Shown here in pieces: positions 22,995 through 37,891 of a stretch of 64,000 nt of DNA (position 1 is its first letter; each line of letters opens with the position of its first letter). This DNA is from Escherichia ruysiae. Its GTDB lineage: Bacteria > Pseudomonadota > Gammaproteobacteria > Enterobacterales > Enterobacteriaceae. The stretch spans positions 2,294,001 through 2,358,000 of the forward strand of contig NZ_JAVIWS010000001.1 in NCBI RefSeq assembly GCF_031323975.1, in the 5' to 3' direction. The notes under the pieces are model-generated. The model made no database searches and was not told the origin of the DNA. It saw only the letters and a list, made by a program, of their open reading frames with translations. The position numbers were made by a program, and so were the translations under genes.

Positions 22995-23312
22995 TTAATA
23001 GCCGTTTAATAGAAAATCGATAGCATCACGCAGTACGATTCGCTGTTGACTAAGATCAGCTATACGTTCTCCCAACTCTTTTAGCGGTATTCCTGTCATC
23101 ATATGAGTCATCACCATGTGGTCCAGGCCAGCAATTGAAACCACCGGACAAACTTTTACCGGCGGTTTACCGCCAGGTAGCTGATCAAGTCGGATCGCCG
23201 GAGCAACAATGGCATGCTTTAATACATTGGCGACAGGATGTTGGAGATTGATGAGATAAGGATAAACATGCCGCCCACTCCCCAGGTTTTCATAAGCACA
23301 ATATTGCTCCAT
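22995..23312 (-). CDS. ccdB: CcdB-like toxin
   Basis: A 105-residue protein of the CcdB family, gyrase-poisoning toxins of type II toxin-antitoxin pairs. The family fold shows in the order YPYLINLQHPVANVL, then APAIRLDQL, CPVVSIAGLDHMVMTHMMTGIPLKELGERIADL and a terminal helix DAIDFLLNGY. In F-plasmid CcdB the last three residues WGI are needed to poison gyrase; here they are NGY, so activity and target are uncertain. It overlaps ccdA by one base (TAATG), as toxin genes of this type do. K-12 has no gene here. Confidence 0.85.
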   Translation of the reverse strand: MEQYCAYENLGSGRHVYPYLINLQHPVANVLKHAIVAPAIRLDQLPGGKPPVKVCPVVSIAGLDHMVMTHMMTGIPLKELGERIADLSQQRIVLRDAIDFLLNGY

Positions 23313-23548
23313 TAGAATGACCTTTGGTAATCGCTAAATGAACCGTTCTCATCCACCCACTGATTAACTGCGTCGACGGATTCTTTGTTTTCTCGCAACC
23401 AGGTTTCTCTGTGATTCTGACGTATTTTTTCCAGTAACGCTTCGGTTAATACCGCCGAGAGATTGAGTTTGAGTTTACGTGCCTCTTCCAAAATCTCTGG
23501 TGGCAGCGAAACATTGACAGATTTTTTAACCTTCGACATTGTGCGCAT
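23312..23548 (-). CDS. ccdA: CcdA-like antitoxin
   Basis: Antitoxin partner of the CcdB-like toxin. Its N-terminal half (KKSVNVSLPPEILEEARKL) is a ribbon-helix-helix DNA-binding domain that should autorepress the pair. The C-terminal half, ending VDAVNQWVDENGSFSDYQRSF, closely parallels the toxin-binding tail of plasmid CcdA (FIEMNGSFADENRDW). I start at MRTMSKVKKS, preceded by GGAGG with a 5-nt gap, giving 78 residues. An in-frame ATG at 23605 also has a perfect GGAGG site and would add 19 residues. Confidence 0.83.
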   Translation of the reverse strand: MRTMSKVKKSVNVSLPPEILEEARKLKLNLSAVLTEALLEKIRQNHRETWLRENKESVDAVNQWVDENGSFSDYQRSF

Positions 23549-23791
23549 AATTCCCTCCATCATGATGCGCATACTCTGTCTAAAAGTAGCGTAATTAGCG
23601 AGCATTTTTCCTCCAGTTCCCTTAGAAATTTGTCGAAAAATACCTCTGTCGCGAATACCTGTCACGCCTGATCATTCAAACTTGCGAGGCGCTTTCCAGA
23701 AGCAATACACGACATCGTGAGCCATGTCAGTAAGTGGTGAAATTCGCGGTGGTAGCATGGCTCCCGTGATTTCTTACTAACCGGAGAAGTA

Positions 23792-24481
23792 ATGGAACTG
23801 CTTTTATTGAGTAACTCGACGCTGTCGGGAAAAGCCTGGCTGGAACATGCGCTGCCGCTGATTGCTGAACAGTTGCAGGGTCGCCGTTCAGCGGTGTTTA
23901 TTCCTTTCGCTGGCGTAACGCAAACCTGGGATGATTACACCACCAAAACGGCTGCGGTTCTCGCTCCGCTGGGTGTTTCTGTCACCGGTATTCATAGTGT
24001 TGCCGATCCTGTTGCCGCGATTGAAAATGCGGAAATCGTGATTGTCGGCGGTGGCAACACTTTCCAGTTACTGAAGGAATGTCGTGTGCGCGGTCTGCTG
24101 GCACCAATTGTTGACGTGGTGAAACGCGGCGCGCTATATATTGGCTGGAGCGCAGGCGCTAACCTCGCTTGCCCAACTATCCGCACCACCAACGATATGC
24201 CGATTGTCGATCCGCAAGGTTTCGATGCGCTAAATCTGTTCCCGCTGCAAATCAACCCGCACTTCACCAACGCGCTGCCGGAAGGCCACAAAGGTGAAAC
24301 ACGCGAGCAGCGTATTCGCGAACTGCTGGTGGTTGCGCCAGAGTTGACGATTATTGGTCTGCCGGAAGGTAACTGGATCACGGTGAGTAAAGGTCACGCT
24401 ACGCTGGGCGGCCCGAATACCACCTATGTGTTTAAAGCGGGTGAGGAAGCAGTACCGCTGGAAGCCGGGCACCGTTTTTAA
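23792..24481 (+). CDS. pepE: Peptidase E (alpha-aspartyl dipeptidase) PepE
   Basis: Cytosolic serine dipeptidase that cleaves only N-terminal aspartyl dipeptides, of MEROPS family S51. The 229-residue protein shows the nucleophile in GWSAGAN (Ser120), with Asp135 and His157 in the NPHFTN segment completing the triad, and the GGGNTFQLL loop near residue 87. The ATG follows CCGGAGAAGTA. It diverges from ccdAB across 243 bp and is convergent with yjbB, separated by a BIME. Confidence 0.97.
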   Translation: MELLLLSNSTLSGKAWLEHALPLIAEQLQGRRSAVFIPFAGVTQTWDDYTTKTAAVLAPLGVSVTGIHSVADPVAAIENAEIVIVGGGNTFQLLKECRVRGLLAPIVDVVKRGALYIGWSAGANLACPTIRTTNDMPIVDPQGFDALNLFPLQINPHFTNALPEGHKGETREQRIRELLVVAPELTIIGLPEGNWITVSKGHATLGGPNTTYVFKAGEEAVPLEAGHRF

Positions 24482-24488
24482 GTAAATT

Positions 24489-24558
24489 GCCGGATGCATT
24501 ATCCGGCATCTTGTACACAATGCCTGATGCGACGCTTGACGCGTCTTATCAGGCCTAC
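24489..24558. repeat. BIME: two REP units between pepE and yjbB
   Basis: A truncated GCCGGATGCATTATCCGGC followed by an inverted unit GCCTGATGCGACGCTTGACG...CAGGCCTAC. Convergent gene ends flank it. Confidence 0.85.
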
Positions 24559-24570
24559 AGGGTTCCTGTA

Positions 24571-26202
24571 TTAATACTCGTCCCGCCCCTCATCTTCATC
24601 TGGCTGTTCCAGCACGCTGTAAGCCACCGAACAAAACAGCGAGTTCAGACGCTGCATATCTCCCAGCAAGCCTAAATGTAACGAACTGGTTTCAATACTC
24701 TGCACGTTTTGCTGATGCAAGCGATCGACGTGAGCGTGGGAATAACGGCGATTAAGAATGCGAAAACGATGCTTACTGCGGCGTAAACGACGGGCGCTGG
24801 TGACATCGCCAGAGAAGAAAACCGACATAGCCAGCTTTAAATTGCTGAGCAATTGCTCATAGAGCGCATCCAGTTCCTTCAACCCATCAATCGAAAATGC
24901 CCGCCGCGCTGCCAGCGATTTGTCAGCAATTTCGCTGCCCATACGCTCGACAATATCGGAAGCCTGTTCCAGATTGAGCGCCATTTCAATGATTTCCGCC
25001 CAGCGACGAGACTCTTCCTCCGCCAGTTCCTCTTTTGGCATCCGCGCCAGGTAAAGTTTAATCGCGGTATACAACACGTTGATATCATCCGCCAACTTAC
25101 GCAGCTCTTTCTCTTCACGAGGCGCGCCGTGCATCACTTTATTCAGCCCTTCCATCATCTGTTCCATTGCGTCACCGATGCGCAATGTTTCGCGCGCCGC
25201 ATTGGCCAGGGCGAGCGTTGGCGTATCCAGCGCGCTAACGTCCAGATGTTTCGGTTTCAGATGGGCGTCCAGTTCGGGTTCATCGCGAATAATCGTTTTG
25301 CAAAACCGCGCCATCGGGTCAACAAATGGCAGCATTACCAGACAGCGCACAAGGTTGTAGAAGACGTGGAAATAGATAACCAGTTCCGCTTTTGGCAAAG
25401 GCAGTTTATCCATGGATTCAGCCAGAACATGGACAAACGGCAGGATAATCAGGCTTCCCACCAGCTTAAACAGCAGGCTACCCAGCGCCACGCGACGTGC
25501 AGCGGCATTGGCGGCACTGTTGTTGAGCATCGCCAGCAGGCCGGAGCCGAGGTTAGCGCCGATGACCAGGCAGAGCGCCACCGGGAAGGAGATAATGCCT
25601 GCGGCGGTCAGGGTGGCGGTCAGCAGTACGGCGGCAAGACTGGAGTAACTGATAATGGCGAACATCGCGCCAATCAGCGCATCCAGTAAAATATCGCCAG
25701 TCAGCGAGGCAAAGATCACCTGAACGCCGTTAGCCTGGGTGATCGGTGTTACTGCCTGCACAATCAACTCCAGTGCCAGCAAAATCAGCCCAAGACCGAT
25801 ACCGACGCGCCCCAGTTGCCCGGCGCGCGACTGTTTGCGTCCGAGGAAAAAAATCACGCCGATAAAAATAAGTAACGGTGACAGCCAGGATAAATCGAAG
25901 GTAAGAATACGCGCCATTAGCGCCGTCCCGACATCTGCCCCCAGCACAATGACCAACGCGGGTGCAAGGGCAACCAGATCCTGAGCGACAAACGACGTCA
26001 CCAGCATGGTGGTGGCATTACTGCTCTGTACCAGTGCGGTAACGCCTATCCCCGCGCAAAAGGCGAGCGGCTTCTTTTCGACGCTCCGGCTGAGGACGGT
26101 ACGCAGGCGCGCACCGAAGACGCGCATTACGCCGGTACGAACAATATGTGTCCCCCAGACCAGCAGGGCGACGGCAGAAAGCAGGTGAAGCAGTGTTAAC
26201 AC
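24571..26202 (-). CDS. yjbB: Na+/phosphate cotransporter-family protein YjbB
   Basis: Inner-membrane protein of the NptA/PNaS family; in E. coli YjbB is reported to export phosphate. In 543 residues it has an N-terminal set of hydrophobic spans with the repeated QSSNATTMLV and GANLGSG-type signatures, and a C-terminal PhoU-like helical domain (from about residue 340, LANAARETLRIGDAMEQMMEG). The start follows GGAGAACC. Upstream lies the metH terminator, so it has its own promoter. Confidence 0.94.
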   Translation of the reverse strand: MLTLLHLLSAVALLVWGTHIVRTGVMRVFGARLRTVLSRSVEKKPLAFCAGIGVTALVQSSNATTMLVTSFVAQDLVALAPALVIVLGADVGTALMARILTFDLSWLSPLLIFIGVIFFLGRKQSRAGQLGRVGIGLGLILLALELIVQAVTPITQANGVQVIFASLTGDILLDALIGAMFAIISYSSLAAVLLTATLTAAGIISFPVALCLVIGANLGSGLLAMLNNSAANAAARRVALGSLLFKLVGSLIILPFVHVLAESMDKLPLPKAELVIYFHVFYNLVRCLVMLPFVDPMARFCKTIIRDEPELDAHLKPKHLDVSALDTPTLALANAARETLRIGDAMEQMMEGLNKVMHGAPREEKELRKLADDINVLYTAIKLYLARMPKEELAEEESRRWAEIIEMALNLEQASDIVERMGSEIADKSLAARRAFSIDGLKELDALYEQLLSNLKLAMSVFFSGDVTSARRLRRSKHRFRILNRRYSHAHVDRLHQQNVQSIETSSLHLGLLGDMQRLNSLFCSVAYSVLEQPDEDEGRDEY

Positions 26203-26309
26203 GAGTTCAGGTTCTCCTTATCGTTATATGCTCCTGAAACAGATACCGAAGGGGGCGAGCTGAGCTTTTCCGGTTCGATATAAGACCAGTATAAGTGTTT
26301 CATATTAAT

Positions 26310-26340
26310 AAAGAGACAGGGCACTCATTGAGCGCCCTGT
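26310..26340 (-). terminator. metH terminator
   Basis: On the minus strand, ACAGGGC, an 11-nt loop, GCCCTGT, then CTCTTTATT. It sits 32 nt after the metH stop and ahead of yjbB. Confidence 0.75.
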
Positions 26341-26371
26341 TTGTTGTAAGGAAAAGTGACAGATTTGTGAA

Positions 26372-30055
<3,684 letters not shown>

Positions 30056-30150
30056 ACTTGCTCCCGACACGCTCAACCCAGATTTAATAAAAATTCAACA
30101 AACCATACTGGCATAAACGCATCTGCGGTAAAAGCGACCACCACACAACA

Positions 30151-30163
30151 TGAGATTTGTTCA
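30151..30163. promoter_or_regulatory. Candidate MetR site in metH upstream region
   Basis: TGAGATTTGTTCA reads TGAACAAATCTCA on the metH strand, close to the MetR consensus TGAA-N5-TTCA, about 100 nt upstream of the metH GTG. metH is known to be activated by MetR. Confidence 0.55.
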
Positions 30164-30216
30164 ACATTAACTCATCGGATCAGTTCAGTAACTATTGCAT
30201 TAGCCAACAATAAAAA

Positions 30217-30231
30217 TGAAAATGATTTCCA
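30217..30231. promoter_or_regulatory. IclR autoregulatory operator
   Basis: TGAAAATGATTTCCA matches the palindromic IclR box TGGAAATNATTTCCA at all but one position and ends 23 nt before the iclR ATG. IclR is known to repress its own gene. Confidence 0.75.
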
Positions 30232-30254
30232 CGATACAGAAAAAGGAGGCTGTC

Positions 30255-31079
30255 ATGGTCGCACCCATTCCCGCAAAACGCGGCAGAAAACCCGCCGTTG
30301 CCACCACACCTGCGACTGGACAGGTTCAGTCTTTAACGCGTGGGCTGAAATTACTGGAGTGGATTGCCGAATCCAATGGCAGCGTGGCGTTAACCGAACT
30401 GGCGCAACAAGCCGGATTACCCAACTCTACTACCCATCGATTGCTCACAACCATGCAGCAACAAGGCTTTGTCCGTCAGGTTGGCGAACTGGGTCACTGG
30501 GCGATAGGCGCACATGCTTTTATGGTCGGCAGCAGCTTTCTCCAGAGCCGTAATTTGTTAGCCATTGTCCATCCTATTCTGCGTAATCTGATGGAAGAGT
30601 CTGGCGAAACGGTCAATATGGCGGTGCTCGATCAAAGCGATCACGAAGCGATTATTATCGACCAGGTACAGTGTACGCATCTGATGCGTATGTCCGCCCC
30701 TATCGGCGGTAAATTACCGATGCACGCTTCCGGTGCCGGTAAAGCCTTTTTAGCCCAACTGAGCGAAGACCAGGTGACGAAGCTGCTGCATCGCAAAGGT
30801 TTACATGCCTATACCCACGCAACGCTGGTTTCTCCTGTGCATTTAAAAGAAGATCTCGCGCAAACGCGCAAACGAGGTTATTCGTTTGATGATGAGGAAC
30901 ATGCGCTGGGACTGCGTTGTCTCGCGGCGTGTATTTTCGATGAGCACCGCGAACCGTTTGCCGCAATTTCGATTTCCGGGCCGATTTCACGTATTACCGA
31001 TGACCGCGTAACCGAGTTCGGCGCGATGGTGATTAAAGCGGCGAAGGAAGTGACACTGGCATATGGTGGAATGCGGTAA
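30255..31079 (+). CDS. iclR: Acetate/glyoxylate operon repressor IclR
   Basis: Represses aceBAK; glyoxylate and pyruvate tune its binding. I start at MVAPIPAKRGRK, after AAAAAGGAGG, for 274 residues; the longer frame begins within the operator. It has an N-terminal winged helix (about residues 26-90, LTRGLKLLEWIAESNG then GLPNSTTHRLLTTMQQ) and a C-terminal effector domain with KLPMHASGAGKAFLA. The sequence is nearly identical to K-12. Its stop lies only 15 nt from the convergent aceK stop, where K-12 has arpA. Confidence 0.97.
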   Translation: MVAPIPAKRGRKPAVATTPATGQVQSLTRGLKLLEWIAESNGSVALTELAQQAGLPNSTTHRLLTTMQQQGFVRQVGELGHWAIGAHAFMVGSSFLQSRNLLAIVHPILRNLMEESGETVNMAVLDQSDHEAIIIDQVQCTHLMRMSAPIGGKLPMHASGAGKAFLAQLSEDQVTKLLHRKGLHAYTHATLVSPVHLKEDLAQTRKRGYSFDDEEHALGLRCLAACIFDEHREPFAAISISGPISRITDDRVTEFGAMVIKAAKEVTLAYGGMR

Positions 31080-31094
31080 CTTTTCGCCTCCGAT

Positions 31095-32828
<1,734 letters not shown>

Positions 32829-32867
32829 TTAATTCGCCCCTCGCCTTACGGAAAGGGGCGTTGGTTA

Positions 32868-34172
32868 TTAGAACTGCGATTCTTCGGTGGAGCCGGTCAG
32901 CGCGGTAACTGACGACGTGCCGCCCTGAATAATGGTCGTCACTTTATCGAAGTAGCCTGTGCCCACTTCTTGCTGGTGAGAAACGAAGGTATAGCCATCT
33001 TTTGCAGCAGCAAATTCTGGCTGTTGCACTTTCTCAACATAATGCTTCATACCCTCGCCCTGTGCATAGGCGTTTGCCAGGTCGAACATGTTAAACCACA
33101 TGCTGTGGATCCCCGCCAGGGTGATGAACTGGAACTTGTAGCCCATATCCGACAGCTGCTGCTGGAAGCTGGCGATAGTTTTGTCGTCGAGGTTTTTCTG
33201 CCAGTTGAACGACGGCGAGCAGTTATAAGCCAGCAGTTTGCCCGGATATTTCGCGTGGATAGCTTCCGCAAAGCGACGCGCCAATTCCAGGTCTGGCGTG
33301 GAGGTTTCACACCATACCAGGTCAGCATATGGCGCATACGCCAGGCCACGGCTGATCGCTTGCTCAATGCCCGCATGAGTACGGAAGAAGCCTTCACTGG
33401 TACGCTCGCCGGTAATAAATTCGCTGTCATACGGGTCGCAATCGGAGGTAATCAGATCCGCCGCATCGGCATCGGTACGAGCAACCAGTAGGGTTGGAAC
33501 GCCCGTCACGTCAGCAGCCAGACGCGCCGCGACCAGTTTCTGAATAGCTTCCTGAGTTGGCACCAAAACTTTGCCGCCCATGTGACCGCATTTCTTCACT
33601 GATGCCAGCTGATCTTCGAAGTGAACTGCCGCTGCACCGGCTTCAATCATCGCTTTCATCAGTTCAAAGGCATTAAGTACACCGCCAAAACCGGCTTCCG
33701 CATCGGCAACGATCGGCAGGAAGTAATCGACATAGCGCGGATCGCCCGGCTCAATGCCAGCAGACCACTGGATCTGATCCGCACGACGGAAGGTGTTGTT
33801 GATCCGCTCCACCACTGCAGGCACCGAGTTTGCCGGGTAGAGCGACTGGTCCGGATACATGCTGGCCGCCAGGTTAGCGTCCGCCGCTACCTGCCAGCCA
33901 GACAGGTAAACCGCTTCGATACCCGCTTTCGCCTGTTGCAGCGCCTGACCGCCAGTCAGTGCACCGAGGCTGTTGATGTAGCCTTTTTTCGACTCGCCGT
34001 GCAGCAGACGCCACATTTTCGCCGCACCCAGTTGCGCCAGCGTACATTCCGGATTGACCGAACCGCGTAATTTCACCACATCTTCCGCGCTGTACGGACG
34101 GGTAATGCCTTCCCAACGCGGTTGAGTCCACTCTTTCTGTAATTCTTCAATTTGTTGTGTACGGGTTTTCAT
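32868..34172 (-). CDS. aceA: Isocitrate lyase AceA
   Basis: Splits isocitrate into succinate and glyoxylate, the first step of the glyoxylate bypass. I start at [13 protein letters not shown] (434 residues, as in E. coli); the longest frame adds five residues. The active-site signature [10 protein letters not shown] with the catalytic Cys is present, as are the metal-binding [10 protein letters not shown] region and NCSPSFNW. It follows aceB by 29 nt and is part of aceBAK, induced on acetate. Confidence 0.98.
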   Translation of the reverse strand: MKTRTQQIEELQKEWTQPRWEGITRPYSAEDVVKLRGSVNPECTLAQLGAAKMWRLLHGESKKGYINSLGALTGGQALQQAKAGIEAVYLSGWQVAADANLAASMYPDQSLYPANSVPAVVERINNTFRRADQIQWSAGIEPGDPRYVDYFLPIVADAEAGFGGVLNAFELMKAMIEAGAAAVHFEDQLASVKKCGHMGGKVLVPTQEAIQKLVAARLAADVTGVPTLLVARTDADAADLITSDCDPYDSEFITGERTSEGFFRTHAGIEQAISRGLAYAPYADLVWCETSTPDLELARRFAEAIHAKYPGKLLAYNCSPSFNWQKNLDDKTIASFQQQLSDMGYKFQFITLAGIHSMWFNMFDLANAYAQGEGMKHYVEKVQQPEFAAAKDGYTFVSHQQEVGTGYFDKVTTIIQGGTSSVTALTGSTEESQF

Positions 34173-34201
34173 GTGCAGATGCTCCATAGTTATGTGGTGG
34201 T

Positions 34202-35803
34202 TTACGCTAACAGGCGGTAGCCTGGCAGGGTCAGGAAATCAATTAACTCATCAGAAGTGGTGATCTGTTCCATCAGGCGTGCGGCGTCGTCAAAACGCCC
34301 CTGGGAGAAACGCTCTTCGCCCAGTTCGCTGGCAATGACCTTCATCTCTTCCCCCAGCATCTGGCGGAACAGGGCTTTGGTCACCGGTTTGCCATTACTC
34401 AAGGTTTTTTGATGATGGATCCACTGCCAGATGGAAGTACGGGAGATTTCAGCCGTCGCCGCATCTTCCATCAGGCCATAAATCGGCACACAACCGTTGC
34501 CGGAGATCCATGCCTCAATGTACTGGACAGCTACGCGAATATTGGCGCGCATACCTTCTTCGGTGCGTTCACCGTCACAAGGTGCCAGCAGTTGATCGGC
34601 AGTAATCGGCGCGTCTTTTTCGCGCATCACCTCAAGCTGATTTTTGCGGGAGCCGAGGATGTCGTTGAAAACCGCCATTGCGGTATCAGCAAGGCCTGGA
34701 TGGGCGATCCATGTGCCATCGTGACCGTTATTCGCTTCCAGCGATTTATCCGCTTTCACTTTGTTGAGCACCTGGTTATTGCGCTCTTCATCTTTGCTCG
34801 GAATAAACGCCGCCATGCCGCCCATCGCAAATGCGCCGCGTTTATGGCAGGTTTTGATTAACAGGCGTGAGTAGGCATTAAGGAACGGTTTATCCATCGT
34901 CACAGCCTGTCTGTCTGGCAGGACACGATCGGAATAGTTTTTCAACGTTTTGATATAGCTGAAGATGTAATCCCAGCGACCGCAATTCAGACCCACAATA
35001 TGGTCGCGCAACGCATAGAGAATTTCGTCCATCTGGAACACGGCAGGCAGCGTTTCGATCAGCAACGTCGCCTTGATAGTGCCGCGCGGCAGATTAAAGC
35101 GATCTTCGGCATAGCTAAAGACTTCGCTCCACCAGGCCGCTTCCTGCCAGGACTGGGTTTTCGGCAGATAGAAATAGGGACCGCTGCCTTTTGCTAATAG
35201 CGCCTGGTAGTTGTGGAAGAAATAGAGGGCAAAATCAAACAGGCTGCCTGGGATCGCTTCGCCGCGCCAGGTGACATGTTTTTCCGGCAAGTGCAGACCG
35301 CGTACCCGACAAATCAAAACAGCCGGATTGGGTTTGAGTTGATAAATTTTGCCGGATTCGTTGGTGTAACTGATGGTGCCGTTAACCGCATCACGCAGGT
35401 TAATTTGCCCGTCGATCACTTTGTTCCAGTCCGGAGCCAGTGAATCCTCGAAATCGGCCATAAAGACTTTCACATTGGCGTTCAGCGCGTTGATCACCAT
35501 CTTGCGCTCAACGGGTCCGGTAATCTCTACGCGGCGATCTTCTAAGTCCGCAGGAATCCCGCGAATTTTCCAACCGCCATCACGAATGGAAGCTGTTTCC
35601 GAAATAAAATCAGGCAACGTTCCGTTATCAATTTCCTGCTGCTGCTGAATGCGCGCTGCCAGAAGTTTATTGCGTTGTGGCGTAAAATGCGTCACCAGCT
35701 CAGTCAGAAATTCTACCGCTTCGGCAGTAAGGATTTGCTTCTCCTGCTCGCCATACGGCCTTGTGAAAGCCAGTTCATCGGTTGTTGTTGCCTGTTCAGT
35801 CAT
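34202..35803 (-). CDS. aceB: Malate synthase A AceB
   Basis: Condenses glyoxylate with acetyl-CoA to malate, completing the glyoxylate bypass. I start at [13 protein letters not shown], giving 533 residues as in E. coli, with GGAG upstream; a start six codons earlier is possible. Motifs include [30 protein letters not shown], the [11 protein letters not shown] metal-binding segment, and the catalytic Asp region near [19 protein letters not shown]. It is the first gene of aceBAK, below an IclR operator. Confidence 0.98.
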   Translation of the reverse strand: MTEQATTTDELAFTRPYGEQEKQILTAEAVEFLTELVTHFTPQRNKLLAARIQQQQEIDNGTLPDFISETASIRDGGWKIRGIPADLEDRRVEITGPVERKMVINALNANVKVFMADFEDSLAPDWNKVIDGQINLRDAVNGTISYTNESGKIYQLKPNPAVLICRVRGLHLPEKHVTWRGEAIPGSLFDFALYFFHNYQALLAKGSGPYFYLPKTQSWQEAAWWSEVFSYAEDRFNLPRGTIKATLLIETLPAVFQMDEILYALRDHIVGLNCGRWDYIFSYIKTLKNYSDRVLPDRQAVTMDKPFLNAYSRLLIKTCHKRGAFAMGGMAAFIPSKDEERNNQVLNKVKADKSLEANNGHDGTWIAHPGLADTAMAVFNDILGSRKNQLEVMREKDAPITADQLLAPCDGERTEEGMRANIRVAVQYIEAWISGNGCVPIYGLMEDAATAEISRTSIWQWIHHQKTLSNGKPVTKALFRQMLGEEMKVIASELGEERFSQGRFDDAARLMEQITTSDELIDFLTLPGYRLLA

Positions 35804-35892
35804 CGTGCAGCTCCTCGTCATGGATCCGAAAACTTCCCCACTGTGAACGAAGGATCGTTGTGCGCTTTTCGTTCAGCACAACTAAGACTACT

Positions 35893-35930
35893 CATTTAAA
35901 ATGCAAAATCAAAAACAATTTCCATTTTTA
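35893..35930. promoter_or_regulatory. aceB promoter IclR operator
   Basis: On the aceB strand the sequence reads TGGAAATTGTTTTTGATTTT followed by GCATTTTAAATG, matching the known IclR operator of aceBAK as I remember it. It begins about 90 nt upstream of the aceB ATG. Confidence 0.8.
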
Positions 35931-36003
35931 ATTTAAATTGCATTTAACTTACTGATAACAATAAGAATAAAATTTATTCACCTGTTGCGGTGTGTTTCGG
36001 AAA

Positions 36004-36026
36004 TAAAAAAGGCACCCGAAGGTGCC
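36004..36026 (-). terminator. metA terminator
   Basis: On the minus strand, GGCACC, loop TTCG, GGTGCC, then six T and ATTT. It lies 45 nt past the metA stop. Confidence 0.92.
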
Positions 36027-36071
36027 TGAGGTAAGGTGCTGAATCGCTTAACGATCGAGCTCAGCAGAAGA

Positions 36072-37001
36072 TTAATCCAGCGTAGGATTCATATGGCGTA
36101 GATCGTATGGCGTGATCTGGTAAACGTAATAGTTGAGCCAGTTGGTAAACAGCAAATTGCCGTGGCTACGCCAGCTCGCTCGCGGTTTGTTTTGCGGGTC
36201 GTTGTGCGGGAAATAGTTATACGGAACATCCGGATTTAGCCCGGCTTCCACATCGCGGAAATATTCCTGTGCCAGCGTTTGCGCATCGTATTCCGGATGC
36301 CCCGTTACAAAGGCAATGCGCTTATCTTTGCTGGCAAACAGATATGCGTCCCCTTCTTCTGTCTCCGCCAGAATTTCCAGATCGGTGTAATCACGAATCA
36401 ACGCTGCCGGAAAGTCTGCATAACGCGAATGTGGCGCCAGAAATGAATCATCAAAGCCACGCGTCAGAAGCGCATGGGGATGGAGAATATGATGCTCGTA
36501 AACGCCAGAGAGTTTGTCGGTGCGGGTTTGCTTAGGAATGCCGTAGAGGATATTGAGCGCGGCCTGTACCGCCCAACAGACAAACAGCGTTGAGGTGACG
36601 TGATCTTTCGACCACTCCAGCACCTGTTTGATCTGCGGCCAGTAAGCGACGTCATAAAACTCCACCAGACCCAGTGGCGCGCCAGTTACAATCAGACCAT
36701 CAAAGTTCTGTTCCTGAATATCTTCAAAGTTGCAGTAAAAATTATTCAGATGCTCTGCGGGCGTGTTGCGCGATTCACGGGAATCGATGCGCAACAGCTG
36801 AATATCGACCTGCAAAGGTGAGTTTGAAAGCAGGCGTAAAAACTGATTTTCAGTTTCGATCTTCTTCGGCATCAGGTTAAGGATAAGCACCTTTAGCGGA
36901 CGAATTTCCTGACCAGACGCGCGAGAAGTTGTCATCACAAAGACATTTTCTTCACGCAAGAAATTGACGGCGGGCAGCTCGTCCGGCACACGAATCGGCA
37001 T
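36072..37001 (-). CDS. metA: Homoserine O-succinyltransferase MetA
   Basis: Activates homoserine with succinyl-CoA, the committed step of methionine synthesis; the E. coli enzyme is heat-labile. It has 309 residues. The nucleophile is Cys142 in [11 protein letters not shown], and the His/Glu pair sits in [10 protein letters not shown] (His235, Glu237). The N-terminus [15 protein letters not shown] is identical to the E. coli form. The gene stands alone with MetJ boxes upstream and a terminator downstream. Confidence 0.98.
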   Translation of the reverse strand: MPIRVPDELPAVNFLREENVFVMTTSRASGQEIRPLKVLILNLMPKKIETENQFLRLLSNSPLQVDIQLLRIDSRESRNTPAEHLNNFYCNFEDIQEQNFDGLIVTGAPLGLVEFYDVAYWPQIKQVLEWSKDHVTSTLFVCWAVQAALNILYGIPKQTRTDKLSGVYEHHILHPHALLTRGFDDSFLAPHSRYADFPAALIRDYTDLEILAETEEGDAYLFASKDKRIAFVTGHPEYDAQTLAQEYFRDVEAGLNPDVPYNYFPHNDPQNKPRASWRSHGNLLFTNWLNYYVYQITPYDLRHMNPTLD

Positions 37002-37020
37002 AACCTGATTACCTCTTTAC

Positions 37021-37052
37021 ATACACTTATACGTTTAGACATCCAGATAGCT
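37021..37052 (-). promoter_or_regulatory. Four tandem MetJ boxes upstream of metA
   Basis: Read on the metA strand the four 8-bp units are AGCTATCT, GGATGTCT, AAACGTAT and AAGTGTAT, contiguous and each close to the AGACGTCT met box. They end 19 nt before the metA ATG. Confidence 0.85.
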
Positions 37053-37157
37053 GAAGATAACCAGAAAATTTGTCAATGTCGAGCCTGCATGTCGAAGGTG
37101 AGAAAGTTTCAAGGAAAAGATTGCGTTAGGATATAAGCACCAATAAAAGGAGAGAAA

Positions 37158-37601
37158 ATGGTTATTAGTATTCGCCGCTCACGGCATGAGGAAGGGGAAG
37201 AGCTGGTTGCAATTTGGTGTCGTTCTGTCGATGCCACCCATGATTTTTTATCAGCAGAGTATCGGGCTGAACTGGAAGAACTGGTACGTTCGTTTCTGCC
37301 GGAAGCGCCATTGTGGGTCGCGGTTAATGAGCGGGATCGGCCGGTTGGGTTTATGTTGCTAAGCGGACAGCATATGGATGCGCTGTTTATCGATCCTGAT
37401 GTGCGTGGCGCTGGCGTGGGTCGAATGCTGGTGAAACATGCGCTCTCAAGGGCACCAGAACTGACAACCAACGTTAATGAGCAAAATACGCAGGCGGTTG
37501 GGTTCTATAAGAAGATGGGGTTTAAGGTTACAGGACGTTCGGAAGTCGACGATCTGGGGAAACCGTATCCGTTGCTGAATCTGGCGTATGTGGAGGAATA
37601 A
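37158..37601 (+). CDS. yjaB: GNAT-family N-acetyltransferase YjaB
   Basis: Predicted cytosolic acetyltransferase that binds acetyl-CoA; its natural substrate is not known to me. In 147 residues it has the GNAT core: the strand VGFMLLSGQHMDALFIDPDVRG followed by the pyrophosphate-binding GAGVGRMLVKHAL, and a C-terminal NEQNTQAVGFYKKMGF segment typical of the family. AAGGAG lies before the ATG. It diverges from metA. In K-12 yjaA follows yjaB; here a REP and the rrn terminators follow at once. Confidence 0.95.
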   Translation: MVISIRRSRHEEGEELVAIWCRSVDATHDFLSAEYRAELEELVRSFLPEAPLWVAVNERDRPVGFMLLSGQHMDALFIDPDVRGAGVGRMLVKHALSRAPELTTNVNEQNTQAVGFYKKMGFKVTGRSEVDDLGKPYPLLNLAYVEE

Positions 37602-37630
37602 TGCACTGTTGCCCCCTACCGTAACCCTGA

Positions 37631-37667
37631 GTAGGACGGATCAGACGCACCAGCGTCGCATCCGGCA
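37631..37667. repeat. Single REP unit after yjaB
   Basis: GTAGGACGGATCAGACGCAC...CGCATCCGGCA, a lone REP between yjaB and the rrn terminators, at the site where K-12 has yjaA. Confidence 0.8.
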
Positions 37668-37684
37668 TTTTTCTGCACCAGCGC

Positions 37685-37712
37685 AAAAAGGCCATCCTTA
37701 CGGATGGCCTTT
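37685..37712 (-). terminator. rrn terminator T2
   Basis: AAAGGCCATCC, short loop, GGATGGCCTTT: the T2-type hairpin found at the end of E. coli rrn operons. Confidence 0.88.
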
Positions 37713-37846
37713 CGCTTTATCTGATGCCTGGCAGTTTATGGCGGGCGTCCTGCCCGCCACCCTCCGGGCCGTTGCTTCGCAACGTTCAAATCCGCTCCCG
37801 GCGGATTTGTCCTGCTCAGGAGAGCGTTCACCGACAAACAACAGAT

Positions 37847-37888
37847 AAAACAAAAGGCCCAGTCTTCCGACTGAGCCTTTTGTTTTAT
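37847..37888 (-). terminator. rrn terminator T1
   Basis: AAAACAAAAGGCCCAGTC, loop, GACTGAGCCTTTTGTTTT: identical in form to the familiar rrnB T1, and located directly after the 5S gene on the minus strand. Confidence 0.95.
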
Positions 37889-37891
37889 TTG

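Noticed and set aside
22995..23548. Reading the two small genes as random frames
   Set aside because: They have a TAATG overlap, a strong ribosome-binding site, and CcdA- and CcdB-like patterns in the right order, so I kept them as genes.
24853..25689. 278-codon open frame opposite yjbB
   Set aside because: Gln/His/Arg-rich shadow of a well-conserved membrane protein gene.
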